Origin: Dokdonella sp.
GTDB lineage: Bacteria > Pseudomonadota > Gammaproteobacteria > Xanthomonadales > Rhodanobacteraceae
Assembly (NCBI RefSeq): GCF_017744955.1
Contig: NZ_JAGIAG010000005.1
Span: 248,001-312,000 of the forward strand
Reading direction: 5' to 3'
Length of the DNA: 64,000 nt
In this document: positions 11,175 through 20,481 of the stretch, one piece after another
Layout of the letters: the number at the start of each line of letters is the position of its first letter
How positions within the stretch are numbered: position 1 is the stretch's first letter
The notes under the pieces: model-generated
Told to the model about the DNA's origin: nothing
Databases searched by the model: none
What the model saw: only the letters and a program-made list of their open reading frames with translations
Made by a program: the position numbers and the translations under genes

Positions 11175-13884
11175 GCGCCGCCAGCGCCTGGTTCGCCTTG
11201 GCGTAGAACGAATCTTCCGTCGCCGATTTCTGCCGCAGGCCCTCGACGGCCGATTTCAGCAGCGGCGCGGCCGCTTGCGCGTCGCCGCGCTTGCTCAGCA
11301 GCAGGCCGCGCAAGGCGTCGAGCCGGAACGCCCACAGCCCGTCCGCGGTGCCGGCCGATTCCAGTGCCTTGGCGTCGAGCGATTGCAGCAGGTTGGCGGC
11401 TTCTTCGAGCTTGCCGAGCTCGACGTCCGCAGCCGCCAGCCAGAACGCGGCGACCTGACTCTGCGGGTTTTCCTTCGACAACTGCGCCGACAGCTTCTGA
11501 TGCGCGAGCTGCAACTGCGACTGCGCTTCCTGCATGTTGCCCGTCTCGTACAGCGCCTGGCCGAGGTTGACCAGCGTCACGTTGGTGATGTTGTGCTCCG
11601 ACCCGAGCTTGGCGCGGAACCCGTCGTAGACGCTCCGTCCGTACTCCAGCGCCTTCGGCCAGTTCCTGCGGTGGACCTCGATCTCGTAGAGGTCGGACAT
11701 CAGCACGAGATTGCGCGTGTGCTCCGCCCCGAGCAGGGCGACGATCGTCTTCTGCGCGTCGAGCAGCTCCGCCTCCGCCTTCTTCTCGTCTCCGGTGAGC
11801 ATGTACGCCTTCGCCACGCTGGCCCTGGCGAAGGCGAGCACCAGCTCGCTGTCGTTGCCGCGCGCGGCGATCTCCTCGACCAGGCTGCGTCCCTCGTCCA
11901 GCGCCTCCTGCGGCTGGCCGAGCTGCGACAGCATGCTGATCATGTCCATGCGCATCGAATCGCGCGTGGAGACGTTGTCGGGATCGGCCTGCCGGATCGC
12001 CGCGATCGCGACCCGATACTCCGGTACGGCCTTGGCGTACTCGCCGAGATTGCCGAAATAGATCGCCTTCGCCGACGAGACCAGGTACTTCGACCACGGC
12101 TCGGACGAATCCCGGGTCGACGATTCGAGTTTCTCGATTTCCTTGTGCGCCTCGTCGAACTTCGCCGTCCGCGTCAGCATGCGCGCGAGCATCGAGCGGG
12201 CGCGCAGGGCGTCGCGACTGCCCGCGCCCTCCTCGCGCTCGTACAGCGCCAGCGCCTGGCGCGCCTCCGATTCGGCCTCCGGGAAGAGTTCGAGCATGTT
12301 GAGCGAGGTGACCAGGCTGGCGCGGATCGACGCCTCGGTCAGCGGCTGCGCGGCGAAGCGTTTGGCGATGCGCCCGCGCGCGCCGAGCAGGGCGTCCTTC
12401 AGCGACGTGCTCTGCCCTTTCGACGCCACGAACGGATTGGTGTTGCTGATCAGTTCCTCGTTGAGGAAGCGGTTCAGCGCGCTGGCGCGTTCGAGCTCGC
12501 GCTGCGCCTCGTTGCGCGCGCGCAGCGCATCCTGATACAGCACCAGCACCACGGCGACGCCGGCGAGCAGCGCGGCGGCCAGCGCGATCAGGTACGGCCG
12601 CCGCGCGCGGCTCTTCGCCAGCTGCTCGCGCGCGAGGCGTGCCTGCGCCTCGTCCTCGGACGCGCGCTGCGCCTGGGCGCGCCGCGCGTCGCGATTGCGC
12701 AGACGCGCGGCCAGTTCGCTCGCGCTGGCCAGGCGGCGCTCCGGGTTGCCGTCGGTGGCGAGGCGGATGTCCTCGCGCAGCAGTTCGTCGGCGATGTCCT
12801 GCTCCCAGCCGGACGCCATCGGCCGGGTCAGGTCGCCGGCGAGCATCTGGTAGAGGATGATGCCGAGCGCGTAGACGTCGCTCTGCACCGTCGGCGCATG
12901 CCCGGCGAACACCTCCGGCGCGACGTACAGCGGCGTGCCGGTGGACGAATCGGTGCTGATGCTCTGCGTGGCGGTCAGGCCGAACTGGGTGATGCCGAGT
13001 TCTTCCAGGCGCTCCGGATCGAGCAGCCGGCCGCTGCCGAAATCGGTCAGGCGGATGCGCCAGCCCTGTTCCTCGCCCGCGATCAGCACGTTGGCCGGCT
13101 TCAAGTCCTTGTGCAGCACGCCGACGCCGTGCGCCGCGGCGACCGCGTCGACGATCTGCAGGAACAGGCCGAGGCGCTGTTCGATCGTGGTCGCGGCCAG
13201 TCCGCTCTGCGCCCACTCGTACAGGCTGTCGCCGCCGTACTCGCATTCGAGGAAGAACGGCGGGTTCTCGAAATTCCAATCGATCAGCTCGACGAAATGC
13301 TCGCGCTCGTCGAGGCCTTCCTGCAGCACGCGCGACAACGTCGCCTCGCGCTTCAGCGCGCGCAGGCGTTCGCCGTCGACGCCGAACTTGTACACGCGCC
13401 GCTCGCGCGTCTTGGCGTGCTCGGCCAGCCACACCTCGCTGCCGTGGCCGCCGCCGAGCTGGCGCTGCAGCACGAAATTCTCGCGGCCCGGCACGGCCTG
13501 GCCCGGCAGCAGCTCGAGCCGGCTGGCCAGCTTGCGCCCGACCGCGACGCGCTCGATCACCCCGCTCATGCGGTAGCCGATGCGCGGCTGCGTCAGCAGC
13601 AGCTCCGCGTTCGCCTCGCCGAGCGCGCGGCGCAGCTTGGTGATCGCGTTCGGCAGCACCTTGTCGACGGTGACGCGACCGGCCCAGACCTCGCGGAACA
13701 ATTCCTCCTTGGTCACCACCTCGCCCGCGTGGCGCAGCAGATAGGCGAGCACCTCCAGCGCCCGCCGCTCGACCTCCACGCGCAAGCCGGCCACGCGCAG
13801 CTCGAACCAGGCCTCGTCGAACTCGGCGCTGCCGAAGCGGTAGCGATAATAGGTTTGCGCTGGCGCGCTCGAATCGTTGTTCAT
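11155..13884 (-). CDS. Winged-helix / Ser-Thr protein kinase / transmembrane / TPR receptor
   Basis: A 909-residue fusion. Residues about 12-108 form an OmpR-type winged helix (RALEVLAYLLRHAGEVVTKE, ending GYRM). Residues about 134-395 form a protein kinase with a glycine loop (LGGGHGSEV), candidate lysine K166, HKDLKPAN (D260) and DFG (D281). One membrane segment lies at about 430-451, and the remaining 450 residues are TPR-like helical repeats that should be periplasmic. The N-terminal DNA-binding type domain on a membrane kinase is unusual. The kinase probably phosphorylates proteins in response to an envelope signal sensed by the TPR part; this is inference. The ATG at 13884 is the first methionine with family-like sequence after it. 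Confidence 0.87.
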   Translation of the reverse strand: MNNDSSAPAQTYYRYRFGSAEFDEAWFELRVAGLRVEVERRALEVLAYLLRHAGEVVTKEELFREVWAGRVTVDKVLPNAITKLRRALGEANAELLLTQPRIGYRMSGVIERVAVGRKLASRLELLPGQAVPGRENFVLQRQLGGGHGSEVWLAEHAKTRERRVYKFGVDGERLRALKREATLSRVLQEGLDEREHFVELIDWNFENPPFFLECEYGGDSLYEWAQSGLAATTIEQRLGLFLQIVDAVAAAHGVGVLHKDLKPANVLIAGEEQGWRIRLTDFGSGRLLDPERLEELGITQFGLTATQSISTDSSTGTPLYVAPEVFAGHAPTVQSDVYALGIILYQMLAGDLTRPMASGWEQDIADELLREDIRLATDGNPERRLASASELAARLRNRDARRAQAQRASEDEAQARLAREQLAKSRARRPYLIALAAALLAGVAVVLVLYQDALRARNEAQRELERASALNRFLNEELISNTNPFVASKGQSTSLKDALLGARGRIAKRFAAQPLTEASIRASLVTSLNMLELFPEAESEARQALALYEREEGAGSRDALRARSMLARMLTRTAKFDEAHKEIEKLESSTRDSSEPWSKYLVSSAKAIYFGNLGEYAKAVPEYRVAIAAIRQADPDNVSTRDSMRMDMISMLSQLGQPQEALDEGRSLVEEIAARGNDSELVLAFARASVAKAYMLTGDEKKAEAELLDAQKTIVALLGAEHTRNLVLMSDLYEIEVHRRNWPKALEYGRSVYDGFRAKLGSEHNITNVTLVNLGQALYETGNMQEAQSQLQLAHQKLSAQLSKENPQSQVAAFWLAAADVELGKLEEAANLLQSLDAKALESAGTADGLWAFRLDALRGLLLSKRGDAQAAAPLLKSAVEGLRQKSATEDSFYAKANQALAALNRELT

Positions 13885-14184
13885 GTCTCCGGCGTCATGT
13901 CGCGGCCCGCACGAGGCGGGGCCGGTGAATCCCTTCCCTCCAGCCCGGCGCATGATACGACTGTTGATGCCGTCGCCTGACGCCCCCAGCCGTTACCAAG
14001 TCGTTACTGAGTCGTTATCGAGCCGTGCCGACAAGGCGCGGCGAGACTTCTAGACTGCGGTGCCGCCGATTGCGGGGGCGGATCGCGTCGCGGTGATTCT
14101 CCTCACGGCGACCGCCGCTTCGATGGCCGTGCTCCGCGCGACGCCCATTGCGCCAGGCCGGAGGACGTCACAAGACACGAAATT

Positions 14185-14517
14185 TTGCATTTTGTCCTGT
14201 GCCTGGCGATGTTCGGCGCCACCTCGGCACGTGCCGCCGCCGACGTGACCTGCCCCTGGTGATGACCGAGGAGTCGCGCGTGGCGCTGCCGCAGCGGCCG
14301 CCGCCGAGCGGCGGGGTCGCCGAGACGTCACCGCGATCGACCCGACGTATTCGATCGCCCTGCCGCCGCCGGCCAGACGCGACACGTTCTTCGACGCCGG
14401 CGGCGCCGTTTCGACCAGCGACGTGAAATTGCGGGATTCCGGCAGCACGACGCCGGTGCTGCGCGCTCAGGCCGCGCGCGGCGGATTACCTGTCCGCCGA
14501 CGACTTCGATCGACCGG
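14185..14517 (+). pseudogene. Possible decayed gene for a small exported protein
   Basis: The 630-bp gap between the kinase gene and the next CDS holds protein-like fragments in shifting plus-strand frames. A TTG at 14185 opens a signal-peptide-like stretch (HFVLCLAMFGATSARAAADV) that stops at 14262. Later frames read VTAIDPTYSIALPPPARRDT and then ADYLSADDFDRPVTASA. A frameshifted remnant of one secreted protein would explain this, but no family is recognised. Chance is a fair alternative in such GC-rich DNA. Nothing else is seen in the gap. Confidence 0.25.
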
Positions 14518-15162
14518 TCACGGCTTCAGCGCCGCGGCGGCCGGCGCAGGTGCGGCGGCGCGACGGAAGACGCGGACGAACTCGCGCGGTTCGTCCGCGA
14601 ACGGGCGCTTCAGCGTCGCGTGCAGTTCCAGCTCGCCGTTCTCGCCGAGGTGGTAGCGTTCGCGCAGGGAATAGCCGGAGTCGGTCAGCGTCTCGACGAC
14701 CAGATCGGGAGAGGTCTGGCTGAGCGCCACCGTGCCGCCGACGCCGGGCCCGCTGACATTCATGCCGTCGCGGTCCAGTTCGACCGCGTGCTCGCCGTCG
14801 TCGAAGCGGACGCGCGTCGACAACGGCGTGATCGTCACGTGCTCGGCGAACAAGCGCGCGAGGCCGCGTTCGCTGCGCTCGGGGTCTGCCGCGGCGCCGC
14901 GCGAGGCACCGGTTTCCGGCCGATGAGCACCGCCTCTCGTTCCGCCCGCATGCCCTTTGCCGCCGCCCATGCCCGCGCCGTGACGATGCGACCCGCTGCC
15001 GCCGTCCGGCGCGGCAGGTGCGCCCGGCGCGCCAGCGCCGTCGACCGCGGCCGGCGCCGCATCGCCGGTCCAGCGGCCAGCGAACGGATCGACCGAGAAG
15101 GAGGACTGCGCGAGCGCGGCGCAGGCGAGCGGCAGCGAAAGCAACGCAATCCATCGCAGCAT
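14518..15162 (-). CDS. Hypothetical secreted protein
   Basis: A 214-residue protein with a clear signal peptide (MLRWIALLSLPLACAALA). A low-complexity linker rich in glycine, alanine and histidine follows at residues about 35-90. A compact C-terminal part has FAEHVTITPLSTRVRFDDGE, and YSLRERYHLGENGELELHAT. The C-terminal portion looks like a beta-rich periplasmic domain, but I do not recognise a family. It is divergent from the CpxR-like regulator gene (188 bp between starts) and could be its target; that is speculation. Confidence 0.7.
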   Translation of the reverse strand: MLRWIALLSLPLACAALAQSSFSVDPFAGRWTGDAAPAAVDGAGAPGAPAAPDGGSGSHRHGAGMGGGKGHAGGTRGGAHRPETGASRGAAADPERSERGLARLFAEHVTITPLSTRVRFDDGEHAVELDRDGMNVSGPGVGGTVALSQTSPDLVVETLTDSGYSLRERYHLGENGELELHATLKRPFADEPREFVRVFRRAAAPAPAAAALKP

Positions 15163-15350
15163 GGCGGCAGTACCGGCAAGGTCGATCGCCGCAGCTTAGT
15201 CGCGGCGCCGGCCCGGCGACGTATGGAAATTCCAAGCGCGATGTAAACGCACGCCTGCTGCCGCGGCTCCGTTCGTAAAGGCTTGCAAAGATCGGCGGCG
15301 GCCGTCGCGTCCGCGGCGCCGGGCGCGATCGGCACGGCTATGCTTGCGGC

Positions 15351-16043
15351 ATGCGCATCCTGCTCGCCGACGACGACCGCGAACTCGCACAGCTCCTGCG
15401 CGACTTCCTCGTGCGCGAAGGCTTCGACGTCGCGCTCGCGCACAGCGCCGACGCCGCGGTTGCCGCCGCACGCGCGGAACCGTTCGATGCGCTCGTGCTC
15501 GACATCATGATGCCGGGCCGCACAGGCCTCGACGCGCTGCGCGAACTGCGCCGCGAATCGGCCGTGCCGGTGCTGATGCTGACCGCGCTCGGCGAGGACA
15601 TCGACCGCATCCTCGGCCTGGAGCTCGGCGCCGACGACTACATTCCCAAGCCCTGCAATCCGCGCGAACTCGCCGCGCGCCTGCGCGCGGTGCTGCGCCG
15701 CGCGCGCGGCGAAGGCGGCGAGGCGCTGACCGACCTGCGCAACGGCCCGATCTGGCTGCGCGCCGCCTCGCGCAGCGTCAGCGTCGACGGCCAGCCGATC
15801 ACGCTGACCGCGACCGAGTTCGACCTGCTCGCCCTGCTGATGCGCGAAGCCGGCCGCGCGGTCAGCAAGGAACGCATCTCGCAGAGCGTGCTCGGCCGCG
15901 CGCTCGGCCCGTTCGACCGCTCGATCGACGTGCACGTGTCGAACCTGCGCCGCAAGCTCGGCGACGCGCCCGACGGCGGCTCGCCGATCACCACGATTCC
16001 GCGCAACGGCTACCTGCTGCGCCGGCTCGGGGAAGAAGAATGA
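15351..16043 (+). CDS. OmpR-family response regulator, CpxR-like
   Basis: 230 residues. The receiver domain (1-115) has the acidic pocket DDD at 7-9, phospho-acceptor D51 (LDIMMPG) and the conserved lysine in IPKPCNPREL. The winged-helix domain has LTATEFDLLALLMREAGRAV and ends RNGYLLRRL. LGLELGADDYIPKPCNPREL is characteristic of CpxR. The partner sensor kinase starts 10 bp downstream. The 188-bp divergent upstream region has TGGAAATTCCA at 15224-15234 as a possible site for a regulator. Confidence 0.88.
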   Translation: MRILLADDDRELAQLLRDFLVREGFDVALAHSADAAVAAARAEPFDALVLDIMMPGRTGLDALRELRRESAVPVLMLTALGEDIDRILGLELGADDYIPKPCNPRELAARLRAVLRRARGEGGEALTDLRNGPIWLRAASRSVSVDGQPITLTATEFDLLALLMREAGRAVSKERISQSVLGRALGPFDRSIDVHVSNLRRKLGDAPDGGSPITTIPRNGYLLRRLGEEE

Positions 16044-16053
16044 GGCCATTGCC

Positions 16054-17478
16054 GTGATGCAGCGCCTGTTCTGGCGTCTGTTCGCGGCGTTCTGGACCGC
16101 GACGGTGGTCGTGCTGCTGGCGTTCGCCTGGATCTCCACCAGCCGCTTCGAGAATGAGCGCATCCCGGGCCTGGAGATCACGCGCCTGCAGGCGAAGATG
16201 GACGACCTGCTCGGCCGCACCGCGCGCGAGCTGCGCCACGACGGCGAGGCCGATGCCCGCGTCTGGCTGCGCAACACGCCGGACGTCAGCGCGATCAGCG
16301 TCTACGTGTTCTCCGCCGATGGCGTCGAACTGCTCGATCGCGCCGCCTCCACGCCGGTGCGCGAGGCCGCCGCGGCGATCCTCGCCCAAGCCGCCGCCAG
16401 CGATCCGCCGCGCCGCGGCGTGCAGGCCGACGGCGAGCGCCTGCGCGCGCGCGCGGTGCGCACGCGCGACGGCAAGTCCTACGCCATCGTCGCCGCGCTC
16501 GAAGGCAACTTCCTGACCCGCCTGCTGCTGCGCCGGCCCGGCACGTTCTGGACCCATCTCGGCATCGCGATGATCGTCAGCGCGCTGTTCGCCGCCCTGC
16601 TCGCCTGGTACGTGAGCGCGCCGCTGACGCGCATCCGCGTCAGCACGCGGCGCTTCGCCGAAGGCGACCTCGACGCGCGCGTCGGCCGCCTGCGCTTCGG
16701 CCGCAGCGCCGAAGTCGCCGCGCTGGCGGCCGAGTTCGACGGCATGGCCGAACGCATCAAGGCGCTGGTCGACAGCCATCGCCTGCTGGTACGCGACGTC
16801 TCGCACGAGCTGCGCTCGCCGCTGGCGCGCATGCGCGTCGCGCTGGAACTCGCGCGCGACGGCGACGCCGCCCAGGTCGACGCCGCACTGGACCGCATCG
16901 AGCACGAATCCGATCGCCTGGAGACGATGCTGTCGCAGGCGCTGGAGCTGTCGCGCCTGCAGACCGCGACCAGCGCCGCGCGCGACGAGGTCGCGCTCGA
17001 CGCGCTGCTCGAAGACGTCATCACCAACGCCGACTACGAGGGCGCGCCGCGCGGCCGCAAGGTGGTGCTGGCCGAATGCGAGCGGCTGTCGCTGACCGCG
17101 TCCTACGCCGCGCTGCACAGCGCGTTCGAGAACGTGATCCGCAACGCACTGGCCTACACCGCCGACGGCAGCACGGTCAGCGTGCGCCTGCATCGCGACA
17201 ACGACGGCGACGCCGTGCTGCGCGTGCGCGACCACGGCCCCGGCGTGCCGGAAGCGGAACTCGCGCGCATCTTCGAGCCGTTCTACCGCGTCGACAGCGC
17301 GCGCACGCGCAGCAGCGGCGGCACCGGGCTCGGCCTCGCCATCGCGCGCAGCGCGATCGAGCGCCACGGCGGCCACATCCTCGCGCGCAACGCCGACGGC
17401 GGCGGGCTGGAGATCCTGATCCGTCTGCCGCTGGAACGCGACCGCGCAACCGCGCCGCGCGCACGCACGGGCACGTAG
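16054..17478 (+). CDS. Sensor histidine kinase, CpxA-like
   Basis: 474 residues. Membrane segments at about 10-29 and 168-188 flank a periplasmic sensor of roughly 135 residues. HAMP linker, phospho-acceptor H251 (RDVSHELRSPLARM), N box (HSAFENVIRNALAY), G1 (RVRDHGPGVPE), F box (IFEPFYRVD) and G2 (GGTGLGLAIA) are all present, so the kinase looks active. The start is GTG at 16054 or ATG at 16057; GAGG lies upstream. It forms an operon with the CpxR-like regulator and probably answers envelope stress, by analogy to CpxA. Confidence 0.88.
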   Translation: MMQRLFWRLFAAFWTATVVVLLAFAWISTSRFENERIPGLEITRLQAKMDDLLGRTARELRHDGEADARVWLRNTPDVSAISVYVFSADGVELLDRAASTPVREAAAAILAQAAASDPPRRGVQADGERLRARAVRTRDGKSYAIVAALEGNFLTRLLLRRPGTFWTHLGIAMIVSALFAALLAWYVSAPLTRIRVSTRRFAEGDLDARVGRLRFGRSAEVAALAAEFDGMAERIKALVDSHRLLVRDVSHELRSPLARMRVALELARDGDAAQVDAALDRIEHESDRLETMLSQALELSRLQTATSAARDEVALDALLEDVITNADYEGAPRGRKVVLAECERLSLTASYAALHSAFENVIRNALAYTADGSTVSVRLHRDNDGDAVLRVRDHGPGVPEAELARIFEPFYRVDSARTRSSGGTGLGLAIARSAIERHGGHILARNADGGGLEILIRLPLERDRATAPRARTGT

Positions 17479-17525
17479 TCGCGCCGGCATCGGACGACGC
17501 GCATCGGATGGCACAATAGCCGCCG

Positions 17526-18815
17526 ATGAACGCCCCGGCCGCCAATCGCCACATTGCTTCCCATCACGCGCGCGAGCTGACCGAAACGCTGGCCTGGCTG
17601 CGCCTGTGCGCGGTGTCGGGGCAGGCGCTGACGGTCGCGGTGGTCGCCTTCGCGCTGGACATGCCGATTCCGCTGCTGCCGCTGGCCGGCGGCATCGCCG
17701 CGCTGGCCGCATTCGGCGTGTTCGCGTTCTGGCGCCTGCGCCAGCCCTGGCCGGTCAGTGCCGCAGAGGCGTTCGGCCACATCGCGGTCGACATCGGCGT
17801 GCTCGCCTTCCTGCTGTACTGCTCCGGCGGCGCGACCAATCCGTTCGTCTCCCTGCTGGTGATGCCGATCGCGCTGGCCGCCGCGGCGCTGCCGCGCAAG
17901 CACGTCGTGGCGGTCGCCCTGCTCGCCGCCGCGGCCTATCTGGCGCTGATTCCGTGGCACCTGTCGCTGCCGCCGCTGCACACCGCGACGAGCGGCAACT
18001 TCAACCTGCACGTGGCCGGCACGGCGATCAACTTCGGCGTCACCGCCGGCGTGCTCGCGTTCTTCATCTCGCGTCTGGCACGTGCGCTGCGCGAGCGCGA
18101 GGCCGAGGTGCAGCGCGAGCACGAGCGCGCGCTGCGCGACGAAGGCATCCTGGCGATCGCGACCCAGGCCGCCGGCACCGCGCACGAGCTCAACACGCCG
18201 CTGTCGACGATCCGCACGCTGCTCGCCGAACTACGCCGCGAACACGCGCAGGGGCCGCTCGCCGGCGACCTGGATCTGCTGATCGGCCAGGCCGAGCGCT
18301 GCCGCGACATCCTGCGCGAACTGGTCGCGGTCGGCCGCCGCCAGCTCGCCGGCACGCCGCAGAAACTGCCGCTGGCCGAGTTCGTGCGCGACTGCGAATC
18401 GCATTTCCACCTGCTGCGGCCGGAAGTCGAACTGCACACCTCGATCGGCGACGGCGCCGAGGTGCGCATCATCGAGGCGGCGCCGAACCTGCGCCACGCC
18501 GTCATCAACCTGCTCAGCAACGCGGCCGACGCCTCGCTCGCCGCCGGCTCCAGCGAGATCGAGCTCGGCGTGGTCGCCGGACGCCGCGTCGCGGAGCTGT
18601 TCGTGCGCGACCACGGCAGGAGCAGCGGCATCGCGCCGGGCACCGGCACCGCGTTCCAGACCAGCAAGCAGCACGGCCTCGGCCTCGGCCTCGCGCTCGC
18701 GCACGCCACCGCCGAACGGCTCGGCGGCGACCTCAGCGCCGAGGCGCTGGCCGACGGCGGCTGGCTGCAACGATTGCGCGTGCCGCTGCTGGCAGCCGAC
18801 AATCGGCGCCCATGA
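17526..18815 (+). CDS. regB: Redox-sensing histidine kinase, RegB/PrrB type
   Basis: 429 residues with six N-terminal membrane segments. The loop GGATNPF (101-107) matches the GGxxNPF heptapeptide that binds ubiquinone in RegB. The phospho-acceptor is H220 (AGTAHELNTPLSTIR). C259 (QAERCRDILREL) sits 39 residues later, close to the position of the redox-active cysteine of Rhodobacter RegB. ATP-binding motifs HAVINLLSNAADAS and GLGLGLALAHA follow. The stop overlaps the start of the regulator gene (ATGA). The pair should sense quinone-pool redox state and control respiratory genes. Confidence 0.9.
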   Translation: MNAPAANRHIASHHARELTETLAWLRLCAVSGQALTVAVVAFALDMPIPLLPLAGGIAALAAFGVFAFWRLRQPWPVSAAEAFGHIAVDIGVLAFLLYCSGGATNPFVSLLVMPIALAAAALPRKHVVAVALLAAAAYLALIPWHLSLPPLHTATSGNFNLHVAGTAINFGVTAGVLAFFISRLARALREREAEVQREHERALRDEGILAIATQAAGTAHELNTPLSTIRTLLAELRREHAQGPLAGDLDLLIGQAERCRDILRELVAVGRRQLAGTPQKLPLAEFVRDCESHFHLLRPEVELHTSIGDGAEVRIIEAAPNLRHAVINLLSNAADASLAAGSSEIELGVVAGRRVAELFVRDHGRSSGIAPGTGTAFQTSKQHGLGLGLALAHATAERLGGDLSAEALADGGWLQRLRVPLLAADNRRP

Positions 18816-19375
18816 CTACGGAAAATCCCCACAGCGTCCTCGTCATCGACGACGACCTCGTGTTCAGCGCCGTGCTCGCGCGTGCGTTGAACGCGCGCGG
18901 CTTCGTCACCGCCACCGCTCCGGATCGCGCCACCGCGCTGGCGCTGGTGCGCCAGAACGCGCCGGACAGCGCCGTGCTCGACCTCAAGCTGGGTGCCGAA
19001 AACGGCCTCGCGTTGATTCCGGAGCTGCTCGCGGTACAGCCGAATCTGCGCATCCTGCTGCTGACCGGCTACGCCTCGATCGCCACCGCGGTCGAAGCGA
19101 TCAAGCGCGGCGCGCACGACTACCTGGCCAAGCCGGTGGACGCCGACCAGGTCGTGCAGGCCCTGCTCGGCGACGCGGGCGAGGAGAGCGACACGCACAC
19201 GCCGCTGCCGGCGCATGCGCCGCCGCTGCGCCGGCTGGAATGGGAACACATCCAGCGTGTGCTGACCGAATGCGGCGGCAACATCTCCGAGACCGCGCGC
19301 CGGCTCGGCCTGCACCGGCGCACCTTGCAACGCAAGCTGTCGAAGCGGCCGGTGCGCGAGAATCCGGGTAGCTGA
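18812..19375 (+). CDS. regA: Response regulator, RegA/PrrA/ActR type
   Basis: 187 residues, the typical RegA length. The receiver has DDD at 13-15, phospho-acceptor D57 (AVLDLKLG) and the lysine in YLAKPVDADQVVQALL. A Fis-type helix-turn-helix follows a short linker (HIQRVLTECGGNISETARRL then GLHRRTLQRKLSKRP). That arrangement is the conserved RegA DNA-binding domain. It is translationally coupled to regB and is followed by a hairpin that probably ends the transcript. Confidence 0.92.
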   Translation: MTTENPHSVLVIDDDLVFSAVLARALNARGFVTATAPDRATALALVRQNAPDSAVLDLKLGAENGLALIPELLAVQPNLRILLLTGYASIATAVEAIKRGAHDYLAKPVDADQVVQALLGDAGEESDTHTPLPAHAPPLRRLEWEHIQRVLTECGGNISETARRLGLHRRTLQRKLSKRPVRENPGS

Positions 19376-19383
19376 GCGCTCCG

Positions 19384-19407
19384 GGGCGCGCACGACGGTG
19401 CGCGCCC
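19384..19407. terminator. Hairpin between convergent genes
   Basis: A 10-bp perfect stem (GGGCGCGCAC with GTGCGCGCCC) and a 4-nt loop lie in the 35-bp gap between the ends of regA and the AlkZ-like gene. It has no T-tract; a shared terminator is inferred from position. Confidence 0.45.
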
Positions 19408-19410
19408 GGC

Positions 19411-20481
19411 TCAGGCGATCCGTGGCAGGCCGAGGAAACCCGCGTAGCGCGCCACCGCCGCGTCGAACGCATTGCGCACGGCCGCCTTCGGCTCGACGAA
19501 CCAGTCGGCCTCGACCTCGACGCCGGATTTGGCCAAGGTCCGCTTCCAGGTTCCGGCGATGCGGCCGTCGACGAGCAGCACCGGCTTGAAGATGCCGTTG
19601 CCGGCACGGCCGGCCTGCGCCGCGTCGAGGAATGCACCGCGCTCGCGATAGGCGACCGTGTACTCGTCCCAAGCCGGCAGCAGATGCACGCGCGCGCCCT
19701 CGCCTGCCACGAAGGTCGCGGCGGCGTGCCAGTACTCGACACCGTCGATCCGCTCCGACGCGAGCTCCGCGTGCACACTCTCGTGCGCGGCCGCGGCGTC
19801 GGCGGCAGCGAGCCCGGACCACCAGGCGAAATCCTGCACGCTCGCCGGGCCGCGGCTGGCGAAGTAGCGCCGCGCGAGTTCGGCCAGCGCATCCTCGCGC
19901 GCCACGGCGGGCGCGGGCGCGAGCCAGTCGTCGAGCAGCACGAACGTCTGCTGCTTGCCGGCGCGCGCGCCGAAGCACAGCGTGCCTTCGTGCGCCAGCC
20001 ACCAGACCAGGTGCAGGCCGCGCGACGCGGCGGTCGCGATGCCGGCAGCGTCGAACTGCGCGTACAGCGCGTCACGCGCGAGTGCGCGACCGCCGCCGAG
20101 AGCGCGGCGGCAGACCTCGCGCGCGCGTTCGACGACACGCTCGTCGAGCTCGAAATCCTGCTGCAGGCGACGCTTCTGCCGTTGCAGCGTGCGCGGCGCG
20201 GCGAGCGCCAGCAGCCAGCGCAGGTCGTCCGCGGCGACGAAATGCAGCGTGCCGCGCAGCGGCCAGCTGCGCACGATGCGCCGGTCGGCCAGCGCGCGCT
20301 CGATCATCGCCTCGTCCGCCCCGTGTACACGCTGGCCGACGCCCCACAGCGCGCCGAGGTAGTCCTGCGCCTGCACGGCGAGCTGCGTCGCGACCGCGTC
20401 CTCCACGCTCGCGAACGCCTCGCCGGCGAGGCGATGCGTACGCAGGCGTCGGACCGGAATGTCCGCGTGCCGCGCGCTCAC
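19411..20481 (-). CDS. AlkZ/YcaQ-like winged-helix DNA-binding protein (HTH_42 family)
   Basis: A 356-residue member of the HTH_42 family, which includes DNA glycosylases that unhook interstrand crosslinks. The segment TQLAVQAQDYLGALWGVGQR has glutamines at 37 and 39, matching the Q-x-Q catalytic motif I recall for Streptomyces AlkZ. Other family stretches are IVRSWPLRGTLHFVAADDLR, GLHLVWWLAHEGTLCFG and LLPAWDEYTVAYRERGAFLD. The GTG at 20481 overlaps the DUF3037 stop (GTGA), so it is the last gene of the parDE operon. A glycosylase activity is plausible but not proven, since many family members are uncharacterised. Confidence 0.82.
   Translation of the reverse strand: MSARHADIPVRRLRTHRLAGEAFASVEDAVATQLAVQAQDYLGALWGVGQRVHGADEAMIERALADRRIVRSWPLRGTLHFVAADDLRWLLALAAPRTLQRQKRRLQQDFELDERVVERAREVCRRALGGGRALARDALYAQFDAAGIATAASRGLHLVWWLAHEGTLCFGARAGKQQTFVLLDDWLAPAPAVAREDALAELARRYFASRGPASVQDFAWWSGLAAADAAAAHESVHAELASERIDGVEYWHAAATFVAGEGARVHLLPAWDEYTVAYRERGAFLDAAQAGRAGNGIFKPVLLVDGRIAGTWKRTLAKSGVEVEADWFVEPKAAVRNAFDAAVARYAGFLGLPRIA

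Noticed and set aside
15243..15279. Two GTAAA half-sites upstream of the CpxR-like gene, as a CpxR box
   Set aside because: They are about 27 bp apart instead of the 5 bp of the known site; too weak to list.
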